A DNA stretch of 10,366 nt from Caldifarciminota bacterium UBA2202. Its GTDB lineage: Bacteria > Hydrothermota > 32-111. The DNA lies in assembly GCA_002327905.1 (NCBI GenBank), contig DCUY01000009.1, positions 1-10,366 on the forward strand. Reading direction: 5' to 3'. Under the pieces are notes generated by a model. It was not told where the DNA came from and did no database searches. It saw nothing but the letters and a program-made list of their open reading frames with translations. Shown piece after piece: positions 1 to 7,229 of the stretch. Position numbers and translations under genes: made by a program. Positions within the stretch are counted from its first letter, which is position 1. The number at the start of each line of letters is the position of its first letter.

Positions 1-22
1 TGAGCAAGAGAAATATCAAAAT

Positions 23-149
23 CGTCATTGCGAGCACTGCGAAGCAATCTCCTTACTGCGGTGAATGTTCTTTGTAAAAGAACGAATAGCCGACAAGGAG
101 ATTCCCACGCTTAGAAGTAAGTGGGTAAAGCATGGCGCTCGGAATGACG
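23..149. repeat. Nested palindromic intergenic repeat element
   Basis: This non-coding block is built from nested inverted repeats. The outer arms CGTCATTGCGAGC (23-35) and GCTCGGAATGACG (137-149) pair with one mismatch. The inner arms AATCTCCTT (46-54) and AAGGAGATT (95-103) pair perfectly. Inside lie two more hairpins: GTTCTTT/AAAGAAC (67-73/77-83, 3-base loop) and CCCACGCTTA/TAAGTGGG (104-113/118-125, one bulged base). The GTCATTGCGAG...GAAGCAATCTC wording resembles dispersed palindromic repeats known from many unrelated bacterial genomes. It has no reading frame, so it would have to be a non-autonomous, MITE-like or REP-like element. A structured RNA is possible, but I see no known family. 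Confidence 0.75.
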
Positions 150-183
150 CGACTTTGTATGCTGGTATGCTGATAAAAGAGAG

Positions 184-218
184 AGTTAATAGTTTATAGT
201 TAATAGTTGATAGTTGAA
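184..218. repeat. 7-bp tandem repeat, five copies
   Basis: Five consecutive heptamers read AGTTAAT, AGTTTAT, AGTTAAT, AGTTGAT and AGTTGAA (consensus AGTTNAT). They lie between the palindromic element and the T9SS-domain remnant. The array is short and AT-rich, with one or two differences per unit. It may be a slippage product or part of the same mobile intergenic module as the palindromic element. No function can be read from it. Confidence 0.7.
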
Positions 219-253
219 GAAAGAACAAAAGAGGCCATGAGCTGAAAATACAG

Positions 254-460
254 ATGCAGAGCCAATACATAATATGGAATACAAATACACAAGGAACATT
301 GACAGTGTATGACATATCAGGCAGAGAAATAATCAGAGAGGAATCAAAAGCAAGCGGAACGCACAAAACAGACATCAGACACTTGAAGAATGGGATATAC
401 TTTATAAAACTGAAGACAGAGAATCAATCAATCACAAACAAACAGATAATAATTAAATAA
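254..460 (+). pseudogene. Remnant of a type IX secretion C-terminal sorting domain
   Basis: The 68 residues match the second half of a T9SS type A sorting domain. The features seen are the YDISGRE strand-turn, a spacer, LKNGIYFIKL, and a C-terminal lysine-rich strand ending KQIIIK. In the family this domain sits at the very end of large secreted proteins and directs export through the type IX system. Here the usual upstream part (the YPNP-containing first strand and the whole passenger) is absent. The frame is open only back to 218, where it meets the tandem repeat after an in-frame stop at 215-217. No Shine-Dalgarno site precedes the ATG at 254. I therefore read it as the 3' end of a gene whose body was lost, probably by rearrangement at the adjacent repeats. 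An intact short protein is less likely. If the remnant is native, the genome encodes or encoded T9SS cargo. Confidence 0.7.
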
Positions 461-470
461 GATTATTTAA
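453..470. terminator. Possible weak hairpin after the T9SS remnant
   Basis: TTAAATAA and TTATTTAA form a perfect 8-bp inverted repeat with a 2-base centre, and the stop codon of the T9SS remnant lies within the left arm. The stem has no G-C pairs. The following sequence is pyrimidine-rich rather than a clean T-run, so it would be a poor intrinsic terminator. It could be a vestigial terminator of the lost gene or chance AT palindromy. Confidence 0.25.
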
Positions 471-494
471 CACCCGCCTCTTTTATTTTCCCTC

Positions 495-522
495 TTGTCA
501 TTTTCTTCTCTTTGTTTATAAT
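495..522 (+). promoter_or_regulatory. Sigma-70-type promoter of the histidine kinase operon
   Basis: A -35 TTGTCA (495-500) and a consensus -10 TATAAT (517-522) are separated by 16 bp. Standard spacing puts the transcription start at about 529, the first base of the kinase ATG. No Shine-Dalgarno site lies before that ATG. The promoter therefore predicts a leaderless mRNA. If the lineage uses a Bacteroidota-type -7 element instead, this reading would weaken. Confidence 0.6.
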
Positions 523-528
523 TAAAAA

Positions 529-1911
529 ATGGAATATAAATCAATAAAAGGTTTAAGATACTTTCTCTTCATATTTTTAGGGTTTTTGATTATTGCGGAT
601 ATTGCGGCGTATTTTGTATTTATGAATATAATAAATAATAGCGGAAATGACTATAAAAATGACAGATATTCAAATGTGAATTCCTTTATTGAAGTCACAA
701 AAGAGAGGTTCAACAAATACCAGAGTCCGATTGATTTCATAAATCAAGAACAGGATTTCATAAGGAGGGATTTCAATCAGAGAAATGTATATGCCTACTA
801 TGTAACAGATTCGACGCTGTTCCCGATTCTTCAATCAAAGACATTCAATTTTGAGCAGAAGTATATTAGAAATTTTTTCATTCCCATTCTGAAAGATAAT
901 CTTTCCATGCGGTATTTCATTGATGATTATGAAGTATATTCATTCAAAATAGAGAATTTAAATAAGAATGCTCTTTTTGCAGTCATAGTTTACAAAACGA
1001 ATAATGATTATATAATCAGAATTATAAAATATTTTATGTTCTATAGATTGGTTGTAATGATATTTATTCTCATTTTTGCGGGTTATCTCATCATATCCAT
1101 TGAAAAGCCGATGAAAGATATTTCAGGAATTGCAAAGTCTTTAAATATGAAATTTGATTCAAATGACCAGAATAAGGTTGTGAAAGTATTCAGGGATTCA
1201 ATAGAGGAGATTGTCAGACTGCAGAGGGAGCAGGAGAAAGAATTCAATCTATTGACGGATAAGTATAATAAAATGGAGAAGGATTTTCTATCCAAAGAGG
1301 GAATGATAAAATTGTCCGAGATAACAAACGGCATAGCCCATCAGCTGAATAATCAGCTTGGAGCAATACTCGGTCTTCTGCAGGCCTCTCAGAAGAATAA
1401 TGATCCGAAGATAATTGAAACTGCTTACAGTCAATTGAAAATTCTCAGTGATTTTACAAATAAATTTCTTGAATTTTCAAAAGATATAAAACCGTATCTT
1501 TCAAAAGTGAATCTTACTGATATAATTACAAATATTTCTCAGAGATACGGTGTTGCAGTAAAATACGAAGATTCCCCGGAGCAGATGTTCGTGCAGTCGG
1601 ACGAACTTCTGCTGGAGCAGGTGTTCATAAATGTTTTTGACAATATATCAAAATACTCGAAAGAAAAGAGAGCAATAATGTCAATAAAAAGATTTCCCAA
1701 CAGGGTATCAGTTGAATTGGCAGACTTCGGGCCGGGATATCCTGAAAGTGTTTTGAATAATTTATATAGGCCTTTTTTAGATACTTCACACGGATATGGA
1801 TTGGGAATACCCACTGTAATCAAGCTTGCGTCAATCCTAAATCATAGAGTCAGTTTTAAGAATATCAATGACAATGGAGTATTTGTGATAGAGTTCGCAG
1901 AGGAGAATTGA
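529..1911 (+). CDS. Membrane-bound sensor histidine kinase
   Basis: This 460-residue inner-membrane sensor kinase should phosphorylate the response regulator encoded next. It has a first membrane segment at about residues 11-33, an extracytoplasmic region at about 34-168 matching no domain I recognise, and a second membrane segment at about 171-191. A linker with coiled-coil character follows at about 220-255. The DHp phosphoacceptor is His271 in AHQLNNQLGAI, close in wording to NtrB-like kinases. The ATPase domain shows an N box (EQVFINVFDN, Asn368/Asn372), a G1 box (D399FGPGYP), an F box (YRPF, 413-416) and a G2 box (GYGLGIP, 422-428), so it looks catalytically complete. The ATG at 529 has no Shine-Dalgarno site but sits at the predicted transcription start of a good promoter. 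The stop codon TGA shares its A with the ATG of the next gene, so the two are translationally coupled. The signal sensed cannot be inferred. Confidence 0.93.
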   Translation: MEYKSIKGLRYFLFIFLGFLIIADIAAYFVFMNIINNSGNDYKNDRYSNVNSFIEVTKERFNKYQSPIDFINQEQDFIRRDFNQRNVYAYYVTDSTLFPILQSKTFNFEQKYIRNFFIPILKDNLSMRYFIDDYEVYSFKIENLNKNALFAVIVYKTNNDYIIRIIKYFMFYRLVVMIFILIFAGYLIISIEKPMKDISGIAKSLNMKFDSNDQNKVVKVFRDSIEEIVRLQREQEKEFNLLTDKYNKMEKDFLSKEGMIKLSEITNGIAHQLNNQLGAILGLLQASQKNNDPKIIETAYSQLKILSDFTNKFLEFSKDIKPYLSKVNLTDIITNISQRYGVAVKYEDSPEQMFVQSDELLLEQVFINVFDNISKYSKEKRAIMSIKRFPNRVSVELADFGPGYPESVLNNLYRPFLDTSHGYGLGIPTVIKLASILNHRVSFKNINDNGVFVIEFAEEN

Positions 1912-3203
1912 TGAGCGGTGTGCCCACGATATTTATACTTGAGGACAATGCGTCATTCGCATTATTTTTGAAGGAGACATTGAAGGATATGGGGGAGCTG
2001 TATTTTGAAGGAACTATTCATGATGCAAAGAAGAGAATATCGTCAGAATCATTTGACCTTTATCTTCTTGATATGAAGCTTCCGGACGGAATGAGCTTTG
2101 AAATACTTGATGAATTAAGAACGCAGAATAGAGCAGGCAGAGCTGTGATTCTTACTGCTTTCGGCGATATACCAATGGCTATAGAGGCGGTGAGAAAAGG
2201 TGCATTGGATTTTTGGCAGAAGCCGATAGACTATGAAGTATTGAGAGAAAGAGTAAAAGAGATAATATCAGAGAAGGATTACAGCGGTATTGAAAAAATA
2301 ATCATAGGCGATTCAAATGCTATTAAAGGAATAAGAGAGGATATAAAGCGGCTCTCGGGAACAGACATAAATGTTATGGTGAACGGGCCGACAGGGGCAG
2401 GGAAGGAGCTTACGGCAAAGACGATACACATGTATTCTATGAGAAAAAGAGGAAATTTTGTGCATATTGACTTCAATTCTATTCCTCCGGATTTATTGGA
2501 AAGCGAACTCTTCGGAGCAGTGAAGGGAGCATATACCGGCTCTTATGAGAACAGGGACGGGAGAGTGAAATCATCCGATAAGGGAACTCTGTACCTTGAC
2601 AATATAGACTGCGCAGATATGCGCACACAGGCAAAACTGATGCGTTTCGTGCAGGACAAATCTTATTTTCCCATAGGTTCAAACAAAGAAGTGAAGGTGG
2701 ACGCAAGGATAATATCTTCAGCATCCGAAGATTTAAAAAAGCTCATTGAAAATCAAAGACTTCGTGAAGATCTGCTCTACAGATTAAATGTCTTTGTAAT
2801 AACTATTCCCGGAATAAATGAAAGAAGGGAGGATATCGAGCCCATCGCACGGCACTATATTGAAAAATTATCTGCGGACCTTAGAAAAGCCCCTGATATT
2901 TTCACTGATGCAATCATAAAGGCGATGGGAGGAATTGACTGGGCCGGAAATGAGAGGGAGATAATCAATTTCATAGAAAGGTCTCTTGTAACGGGGAAAG
3001 CGGAACTTAATGAAATCAACAATTTTGACAGCGACATATCATTGAAAAGCAAAATTAAAAATGTCAGACAGGAGTATGAGAAGAAAGAAATATCAAATGC
3101 CATGAAAATATGCGGTAACAATAAGGCAGAGACAGCAAAACTTCTGAAAATAAGCTATAGAAATTTGATTGAGAAGATAAAGGAGTATAAAATTGAAGAA
3201 TGA
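1911..3203 (+). CDS. NtrC-type sigma-54 response regulator with altered ATPase motifs
   Basis: This is a 430-residue regulator with three domains: receiver, AAA+ sigma-54 activator, and Fis-type helix-turn-helix. The receiver (about 6-115) has Glu11/Asp12, phosphoacceptor Asp54, Thr82 and Lys104, so it should be phosphorylatable. The AAA+ domain (about 123-350) has Walker A GPTGAGKE (149-156) and the arginine region LREDLLYRL (274-282). Three signatures depart from consensus: the sigma-54 contact loop reads GAYTGS (196-201) instead of GAFTGA, Walker B reads LYLDN (217-221) with Asn in place of the catalytic Glu, and the sensor II motif reads WAGNERE (334-340) instead of WPGNxRE. The DNA-binding helix pair lies at about 392-417. 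I chose ATG 1911 over the TTG at 1908 because AGGAG (1901-1905) is 5 bases upstream of it. It overlaps the kinase stop by one base, so the kinase is the likely partner. Whether it hydrolyses ATP normally is uncertain. Confidence 0.92.
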   Translation: MSGVPTIFILEDNASFALFLKETLKDMGELYFEGTIHDAKKRISSESFDLYLLDMKLPDGMSFEILDELRTQNRAGRAVILTAFGDIPMAIEAVRKGALDFWQKPIDYEVLRERVKEIISEKDYSGIEKIIIGDSNAIKGIREDIKRLSGTDINVMVNGPTGAGKELTAKTIHMYSMRKRGNFVHIDFNSIPPDLLESELFGAVKGAYTGSYENRDGRVKSSDKGTLYLDNIDCADMRTQAKLMRFVQDKSYFPIGSNKEVKVDARIISSASEDLKKLIENQRLREDLLYRLNVFVITIPGINERREDIEPIARHYIEKLSADLRKAPDIFTDAIIKAMGGIDWAGNEREIINFIERSLVTGKAELNEINNFDSDISLKSKIKNVRQEYEKKEISNAMKICGNNKAETAKLLKISYRNLIEKIKEYKIEE

Positions 3204-4497
3204 AGCATTGCTTCTCGAGAATGTGACATATTTGGATTATAGAGGCAAAACAGTCTTAAATCGGAAGTATATTCAGATAAAAGAAGGAAAATTGTCATTT
3301 GGTCGGGCGGTAAAAAACAGCAGGACTCTGAATTGCGCGGATTATATAATGATTCCGTCATTTGTGCAGTCGCACACGCATCTGTGTCAGCATCTTTACA
3401 AGGGCCTTGCGGAGGATGTCTCTCTATTTGACTGGCTTAAAAAGCACATACTCCCTTATGAGGCGTCTCTGACTGAAGAATCAATACGGCTATCATGCAG
3501 AATGGCTCTTTACGAACTTATGGATTCAGGAACGACAGTGATACTTGATATGGGAACATTTGCGCATCAGAATGCCGTTCTTGAAGAGATTGAAAAATCC
3601 GGAATTACAGGATTTTCCGGAAATATACTTCTTGACAGAAGAGTGGGCAGATGGTCAAATGATCTTGACTCATACATTGATTATTCGCGGGAAATTATTT
3701 CCGGAATAAAAAAATCAAGCAGGGCAAAATACGCTCTCTGTCCGCGCTTCTTCCCCGGCATAACAAAGAGGGGCATATCAAAGATATTGAAGCTCAAAGA
3801 TGAATATGACCTTGTTCTTCACACTCATGCTACAGAGACAGAGAAAGAGAATGAATTTGCATTCAAGAATTACAAAGGAAGCAACATTGAGGGAATGAAT
3901 GAAATGAAAATGCTTTCAGAGAAGACAGTTATTGCGCACTGCGTTCATTTAAAAGAGAATGATTTTAAGATATTAAAAGAGTCCCGCTCAACCGTATGCC
4001 ATTGTCCGTCAAGCAATATGAAGCTCGGATCCGGAATCGCAGATATAGAACGGATGCAGAGAATGAAAATAAATACATGCCTCGGGTCTGACGGAGCGCC
4101 ATGCAATAATAATATGAATCAGCTCATTGAGATGCGTTTGTGCGGCCTTCTTCAGAAAGTGAAGAACAATTCGAAGAGCATGAATGCGCAGAATGTATTC
4201 AAGATGGCTACATTCAACGGTCTGCCGCCTCTTGAAATGGAAAAAACGAACGGAACAATAGAGGATGGAAAGAATGCAGATTTTCTTCTGATAAAGAAGA
4301 ATTCAGTTCATTCGTCTCCATTTGACGCAAATCCGTTTTCTTCAATTGTATATTCAATATATCCTTCGGACATTGAATATGTATTTTCAAACGGAAAGAT
4401 GCTTAAAGAGAGGGGAAGAGTATTGGTTTACGATGAAAAGGATTTGATTGAGAAGAAAAAGAGGTGGTTAAAAGACTTTCTTTCTCACAGGTTTTGA
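3193..4497 (+). CDS. Metal-dependent amidohydrolase, MtaD/chlorohydrolase type deaminase
   Basis: This 434-residue cytoplasmic enzyme of the amidohydrolase superfamily probably deaminates a purine-like or related heterocyclic substrate. The best subfamily guess is methylthioadenosine/S-adenosylhomocysteine/adenosine deaminase; guanine or other nucleobase deaminases remain possible. Metal and catalytic residues are all visible: His61 and His63 in SHTH, His212 and Glu215 in HATE, His249 in IAHC, and Asp300 in GSDGAP. The stretch GLAEDVSLFDWLKKHI (71-86) and CPSSNMKLGSG (271-281) are typical of the MtaD/TrzN branch. Length is normal for the family. The start is TTG 3193, with AAAGGAG ending at 3185, 7 bases upstream; it overlaps the regulator's end by 11 bases, so it is in the same operon. 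A later GTG at 3223 lacks such a site. The last 30 bases overlap the convergent gene on the other strand. Why a deaminase follows a two-component pair is not explained by the sequence. Confidence 0.9.
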   Translation: MKNEALLLENVTYLDYRGKTVLNRKYIQIKEGKLSFGRAVKNSRTLNCADYIMIPSFVQSHTHLCQHLYKGLAEDVSLFDWLKKHILPYEASLTEESIRLSCRMALYELMDSGTTVILDMGTFAHQNAVLEEIEKSGITGFSGNILLDRRVGRWSNDLDSYIDYSREIISGIKKSSRAKYALCPRFFPGITKRGISKILKLKDEYDLVLHTHATETEKENEFAFKNYKGSNIEGMNEMKMLSEKTVIAHCVHLKENDFKILKESRSTVCHCPSSNMKLGSGIADIERMQRMKINTCLGSDGAPCNNNMNQLIEMRLCGLLQKVKNNSKSMNAQNVFKMATFNGLPPLEMEKTNGTIEDGKNADFLLIKKNSVHSSPFDANPFSSIVYSIYPSDIEYVFSNGKMLKERGRVLVYDEKDLIEKKKRWLKDFLSHRF

Positions 4498-6441
4498 TTC
4501 TTTTGTAAGTCCGAAATCCACAGTAAAATCAGCCTTCACTTTATCCACAACAATATACATTATGAGATTGGGGAAGACAAATTCATACCCCTGAGGAAGG
4601 GACGGCACTTCCACTATGTATGTTCCTGTCGGAAGATTCGAAATCGAATAAAATCCGAAAGCATCGGTATATGTATATTTGTCCGAATCCTTCAATCTGA
4701 TTACTATTCCTCCGATTCCTCCTTCATCCTCATCTTTGATTCCGTTCTTGTTCAGGTCATAAAAAACATACCCTGTTATTGAACCGAGTTTTATCAGAGG
4801 AAGGTCTATTATATTATTTGAAAAATTCTTTACATTAACAAAGACATAATCTTTAGTGTCATAATATGCTGGAATCTTTGTTTTTGATATGCTCAGCTTA
4901 TAGTTGGCAGGCTTTAAGAACATGAACTTGTACCCGCCTTTTTTATCTGTCTTGACTTTTATTGAATCATTCAAAAGCACAGTCACATTGGATACGGGAG
5001 TGTCATTCCCGTCAAAGACATCATTATTGTTTTTGTCGAAATATATTCTTCCGGAGACCATTCCTGTATTGAAATTGTCAAGACCCCCTTTTAAGGAGAG
5101 TTGCGTTGACATTGAGAAGGCAAATGACCTGTCATAATAAAGTTGCATATTGTTTATAAGACTGTATCTTTCAGTGTTAAGAGTGAAATCAAAGTGATTG
5201 CCTATGTATGTTCTGTTGTCCCTCTCTCCGAAATCTATTCCGTATTCATAACTCCAAAGAGATGCTATTGACCATTTGATGTAATTGGTATAAGAGAATG
5301 AAAGAAGAGAATCAGTGAATGAATACTTTCCGTATGTGCCTATTACTGTTCTGTTGCTGAATGTGTAGGCAAAATTCAAATAAATATTATTGTTATAGAA
5401 TGAATCTTGCGGAGATAGGTAGTATGAGCCGTCTATATAGAATCCCTTGAACCATTTTGTCAAGCCGAGAGTGTAGTTGACCCCCTTTGTGCGGTCTCTG
5501 TCATATACATATCTGAAATAATCCCAAGAGAATGAGATTTTCGGAAGAAATCCTATTGATGTCATTACCCTCGCATTGAATCTCTCGTAAGAGGTTGAAT
5601 CATCAGGTACCATTTTGTAGAGAGAATATCCGCCTGCAAGACTAAGCTCATTGGTTATCCTTAAAGACGGTTCAATCCCGATATTGTCCCTTCCTCTTCT
5701 GTACATGAAATATGAAAAATTAGTTGAATTGATAGGCAGGTGCTGACCGTATATACCCAATGAGAAATATGTTGTCCTCAGATATGTTCTGTATGAATAT
5801 GAAATATTCTCCATTTCGGAATTATAATAGAGAAGATTATAGCTTTTAGTCAATGAGAAATCATTATAAAGCACATTGAAAAGATTTGATTTGTGCTTCA
5901 CTCCCAATACTCTCTGAGAAATGAACGGAGAATAATAGGGATTGTCAAACCTGTTCGCAAAATAAAAAGTTGTTGTGTCGCTGTATGAAATATTGAAGGG
6001 AAGAGAGATTCCGTAAACGCCCCTGTTCTGCGTGAATTTTATTCCTTTTGAAGTGACAGGGTCAGAATCCCTTCCGGCAAAGAGTCCTATGCCGTAATGC
6101 CTGTAAAATAGATTTCCGCTGAATCCCCGCAGTCTCATATATAAAGGGGAGCTTGAGAATATGTCTCCGTAGAGCGCTTTATAGCTTAACCCGTTTACAG
6201 GTTTGAATGTTGATGCTGAAATAAGAAAATTATAAGGGCTGAAATCTTTCATTGTCATTGAAAAATCAGCGCGTAGAGTCGTGTCAAGAGATGTTCTGTA
6301 AAGAACATCAATCTGAGGTAAATCATAGGATGATGAGTTTTGAATATAGCTTCTTCCGCTTATAATATAGTATGATTGATTAGGTAAAGAAAAAATTAAA
6401 ATAGAAATGAGAAGAGAAAATGAAATAAAAATATATCTCAT
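4468..6441 (-). CDS. Predicted outer-membrane beta-barrel with C-terminal SdrD-B-like domains, usher-like by context
   Basis: A signal peptide (about 1-20, hydrophobic core ISFSLLISILIFSLP) leads into about 430 residues (25-455). These are rich in Tyr, Phe, Ser and Asn, with repeated alternating strands and short polar turns, as in an outer-membrane beta-barrel. Two related SdrD-B-like Ig domains follow: the first (about 462-550) has a calcium-loop-like DKNNNDVFDGND (469-480), the second (about 554-645) has DLNKNGIKDEDE (562-573). Both then show the TD..G.Y...L..G.Y pattern of such domains. The position directly after a PapD-like chaperone gene, sharing one base with its stop, suggests an usher or anchor for the secreted subunits. 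I see no FimD/PapC signature, and the size is below the roughly 800 residues of classical ushers, so usher function is inference. No clear Shine-Dalgarno site precedes the ATG; translation is probably coupled. The 3' end overlaps the convergent amidohydrolase gene by 30 bases. Confidence 0.75.
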   Translation of the reverse strand: MRYIFISFSLLISILIFSLPNQSYYIISGRSYIQNSSSYDLPQIDVLYRTSLDTTLRADFSMTMKDFSPYNFLISASTFKPVNGLSYKALYGDIFSSSPLYMRLRGFSGNLFYRHYGIGLFAGRDSDPVTSKGIKFTQNRGVYGISLPFNISYSDTTTFYFANRFDNPYYSPFISQRVLGVKHKSNLFNVLYNDFSLTKSYNLLYYNSEMENISYSYRTYLRTTYFSLGIYGQHLPINSTNFSYFMYRRGRDNIGIEPSLRITNELSLAGGYSLYKMVPDDSTSYERFNARVMTSIGFLPKISFSWDYFRYVYDRDRTKGVNYTLGLTKWFKGFYIDGSYYLSPQDSFYNNNIYLNFAYTFSNRTVIGTYGKYSFTDSLLSFSYTNYIKWSIASLWSYEYGIDFGERDNRTYIGNHFDFTLNTERYSLINNMQLYYDRSFAFSMSTQLSLKGGLDNFNTGMVSGRIYFDKNNNDVFDGNDTPVSNVTVLLNDSIKVKTDKKGGYKFMFLKPANYKLSISKTKIPAYYDTKDYVFVNVKNFSNNIIDLPLIKLGSITGYVFYDLNKNGIKDEDEGGIGGIVIRLKDSDKYTYTDAFGFYSISNLPTGTYIVEVPSLPQGYEFVFPNLIMYIVVDKVKADFTVDFGLTKESKPVRKKVF

Positions 6442-7205
6442 TAATCTATTGTCAGCCTCTTCTCTCCCTCTAAAATCTCGCTGCCGGAATAGTCAAGAGT
6501 GACTTTAACAGTGTATTCACCCTTCAAGAGATTTGTCTCAACGGGAAAGTAAATATTTGTTTTAGATTCAGGAAGGGAGAGCTTCTCTTCGATTTTCTTT
6601 TCATAAACCATTTTGTCATCTTTGAAAATCTGCATAAAGCCCTTCACTCTCAAATGCACATTCCCTGTGTTTTCAAATATTGCATTCATCCTGTAATCTT
6701 TTTTTTCAAAATCAAGACCTACAAGGTCGCCGTTTTTAACTGTTGTGCCTGCGATTGAAGAGTAGATTGTGCATCCCACTCTGCCGGCCAACATAAGCAT
6801 TTGATTGCCGGATATATTGAAAGGGGTGGATTCAAAGAAGAGCATTGACCAGTAATCTCCGTAAACCTCTTTGGGAACATTAAGAGTGAGCCTTATCTCT
6901 TCAGACGACTTGGGCTGAATATTGAATTCCTGAGGATTAATGTAAATCCAGTCAGAGCATGAATTTTTAAGCGTCTTGGAGGGGAAGTAGAGCACTTTGC
7001 CGTCCTTTTCCAATGACCAGTCACTTGCATATATTTTCATATGGAGAATAGAGTCAGTTGTATTCTGCACACCAACAGTGAATGTCTTTGATTCCTCAGG
7101 CCTTGCAGTAAATTCATATTTAGGAGGCGAGATTGTGAAGCCGACCTGTGCAAATGATGCAAGTGCGCATATTGTTGTTAAGGCCAAAGTAAAGAAGAAT
7201 TTCAT
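6441..7205 (-). CDS. PapD-like periplasmic chaperone-like protein
   Basis: This 254-residue protein has a clear signal peptide (1-19, cleavage near SFA|QV), so it acts in the periplasm. The mature part reads as two beta-sandwich domains. Domain 1 (about 22-125) starts with ISPPKYEF and has NTTDSILHMKIYASDWSL (48-65), a DWIYINPQEF strand (85-94) and the GDYWSMLFFES segment (116-126). That pattern is typical of distant relatives of fimbrial chaperones often annotated as pilus-assembly chaperones. Domain 2 (about 160-254) contains NTGNVHLRVKG (179-189) and ends in strands. In the known systems such proteins bind subunits and donate a strand before export. The canonical PapD Arg/Lys cleft pair cannot be assigned by eye. 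AGGAGG (7215-7210) lies 4 bases before the ATG. It sits between a subunit-like gene and the barrel gene, as expected for a chaperone/usher order. Confidence 0.75.
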   Translation of the reverse strand: MKFFFTLALTTICALASFAQVGFTISPPKYEFTARPEESKTFTVGVQNTTDSILHMKIYASDWSLEKDGKVLYFPSKTLKNSCSDWIYINPQEFNIQPKSSEEIRLTLNVPKEVYGDYWSMLFFESTPFNISGNQMLMLAGRVGCTIYSSIAGTTVKNGDLVGLDFEKKDYRMNAIFENTGNVHLRVKGFMQIFKDDKMVYEKKIEEKLSLPESKTNIYFPVETNLLKGEYTVKVTLDYSGSEILEGEKRLTID

Positions 7206-7229
7206 CTCGCCTCCTAAATTATCAATAAT

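Noticed and set aside
184..218. CRISPR-like array
   Set aside because: The repeat unit is 7 bases with no spacers; it is a simple tandem repeat.
1718..1734. GG-N10-GC match (TGGCAG...GGGC) on the + strand
   Set aside because: It is within the coding ATPase domain of the kinase and lacks the TTGC -12 wording; it is explained by the conserved DFGPG codons.
1908..1910. TTG start for the first NtrC-type regulator
   Set aside because: The adjacent ATG at 1911 has better spacing (5 bases) from AGGAG and gives the same protein minus one residue.
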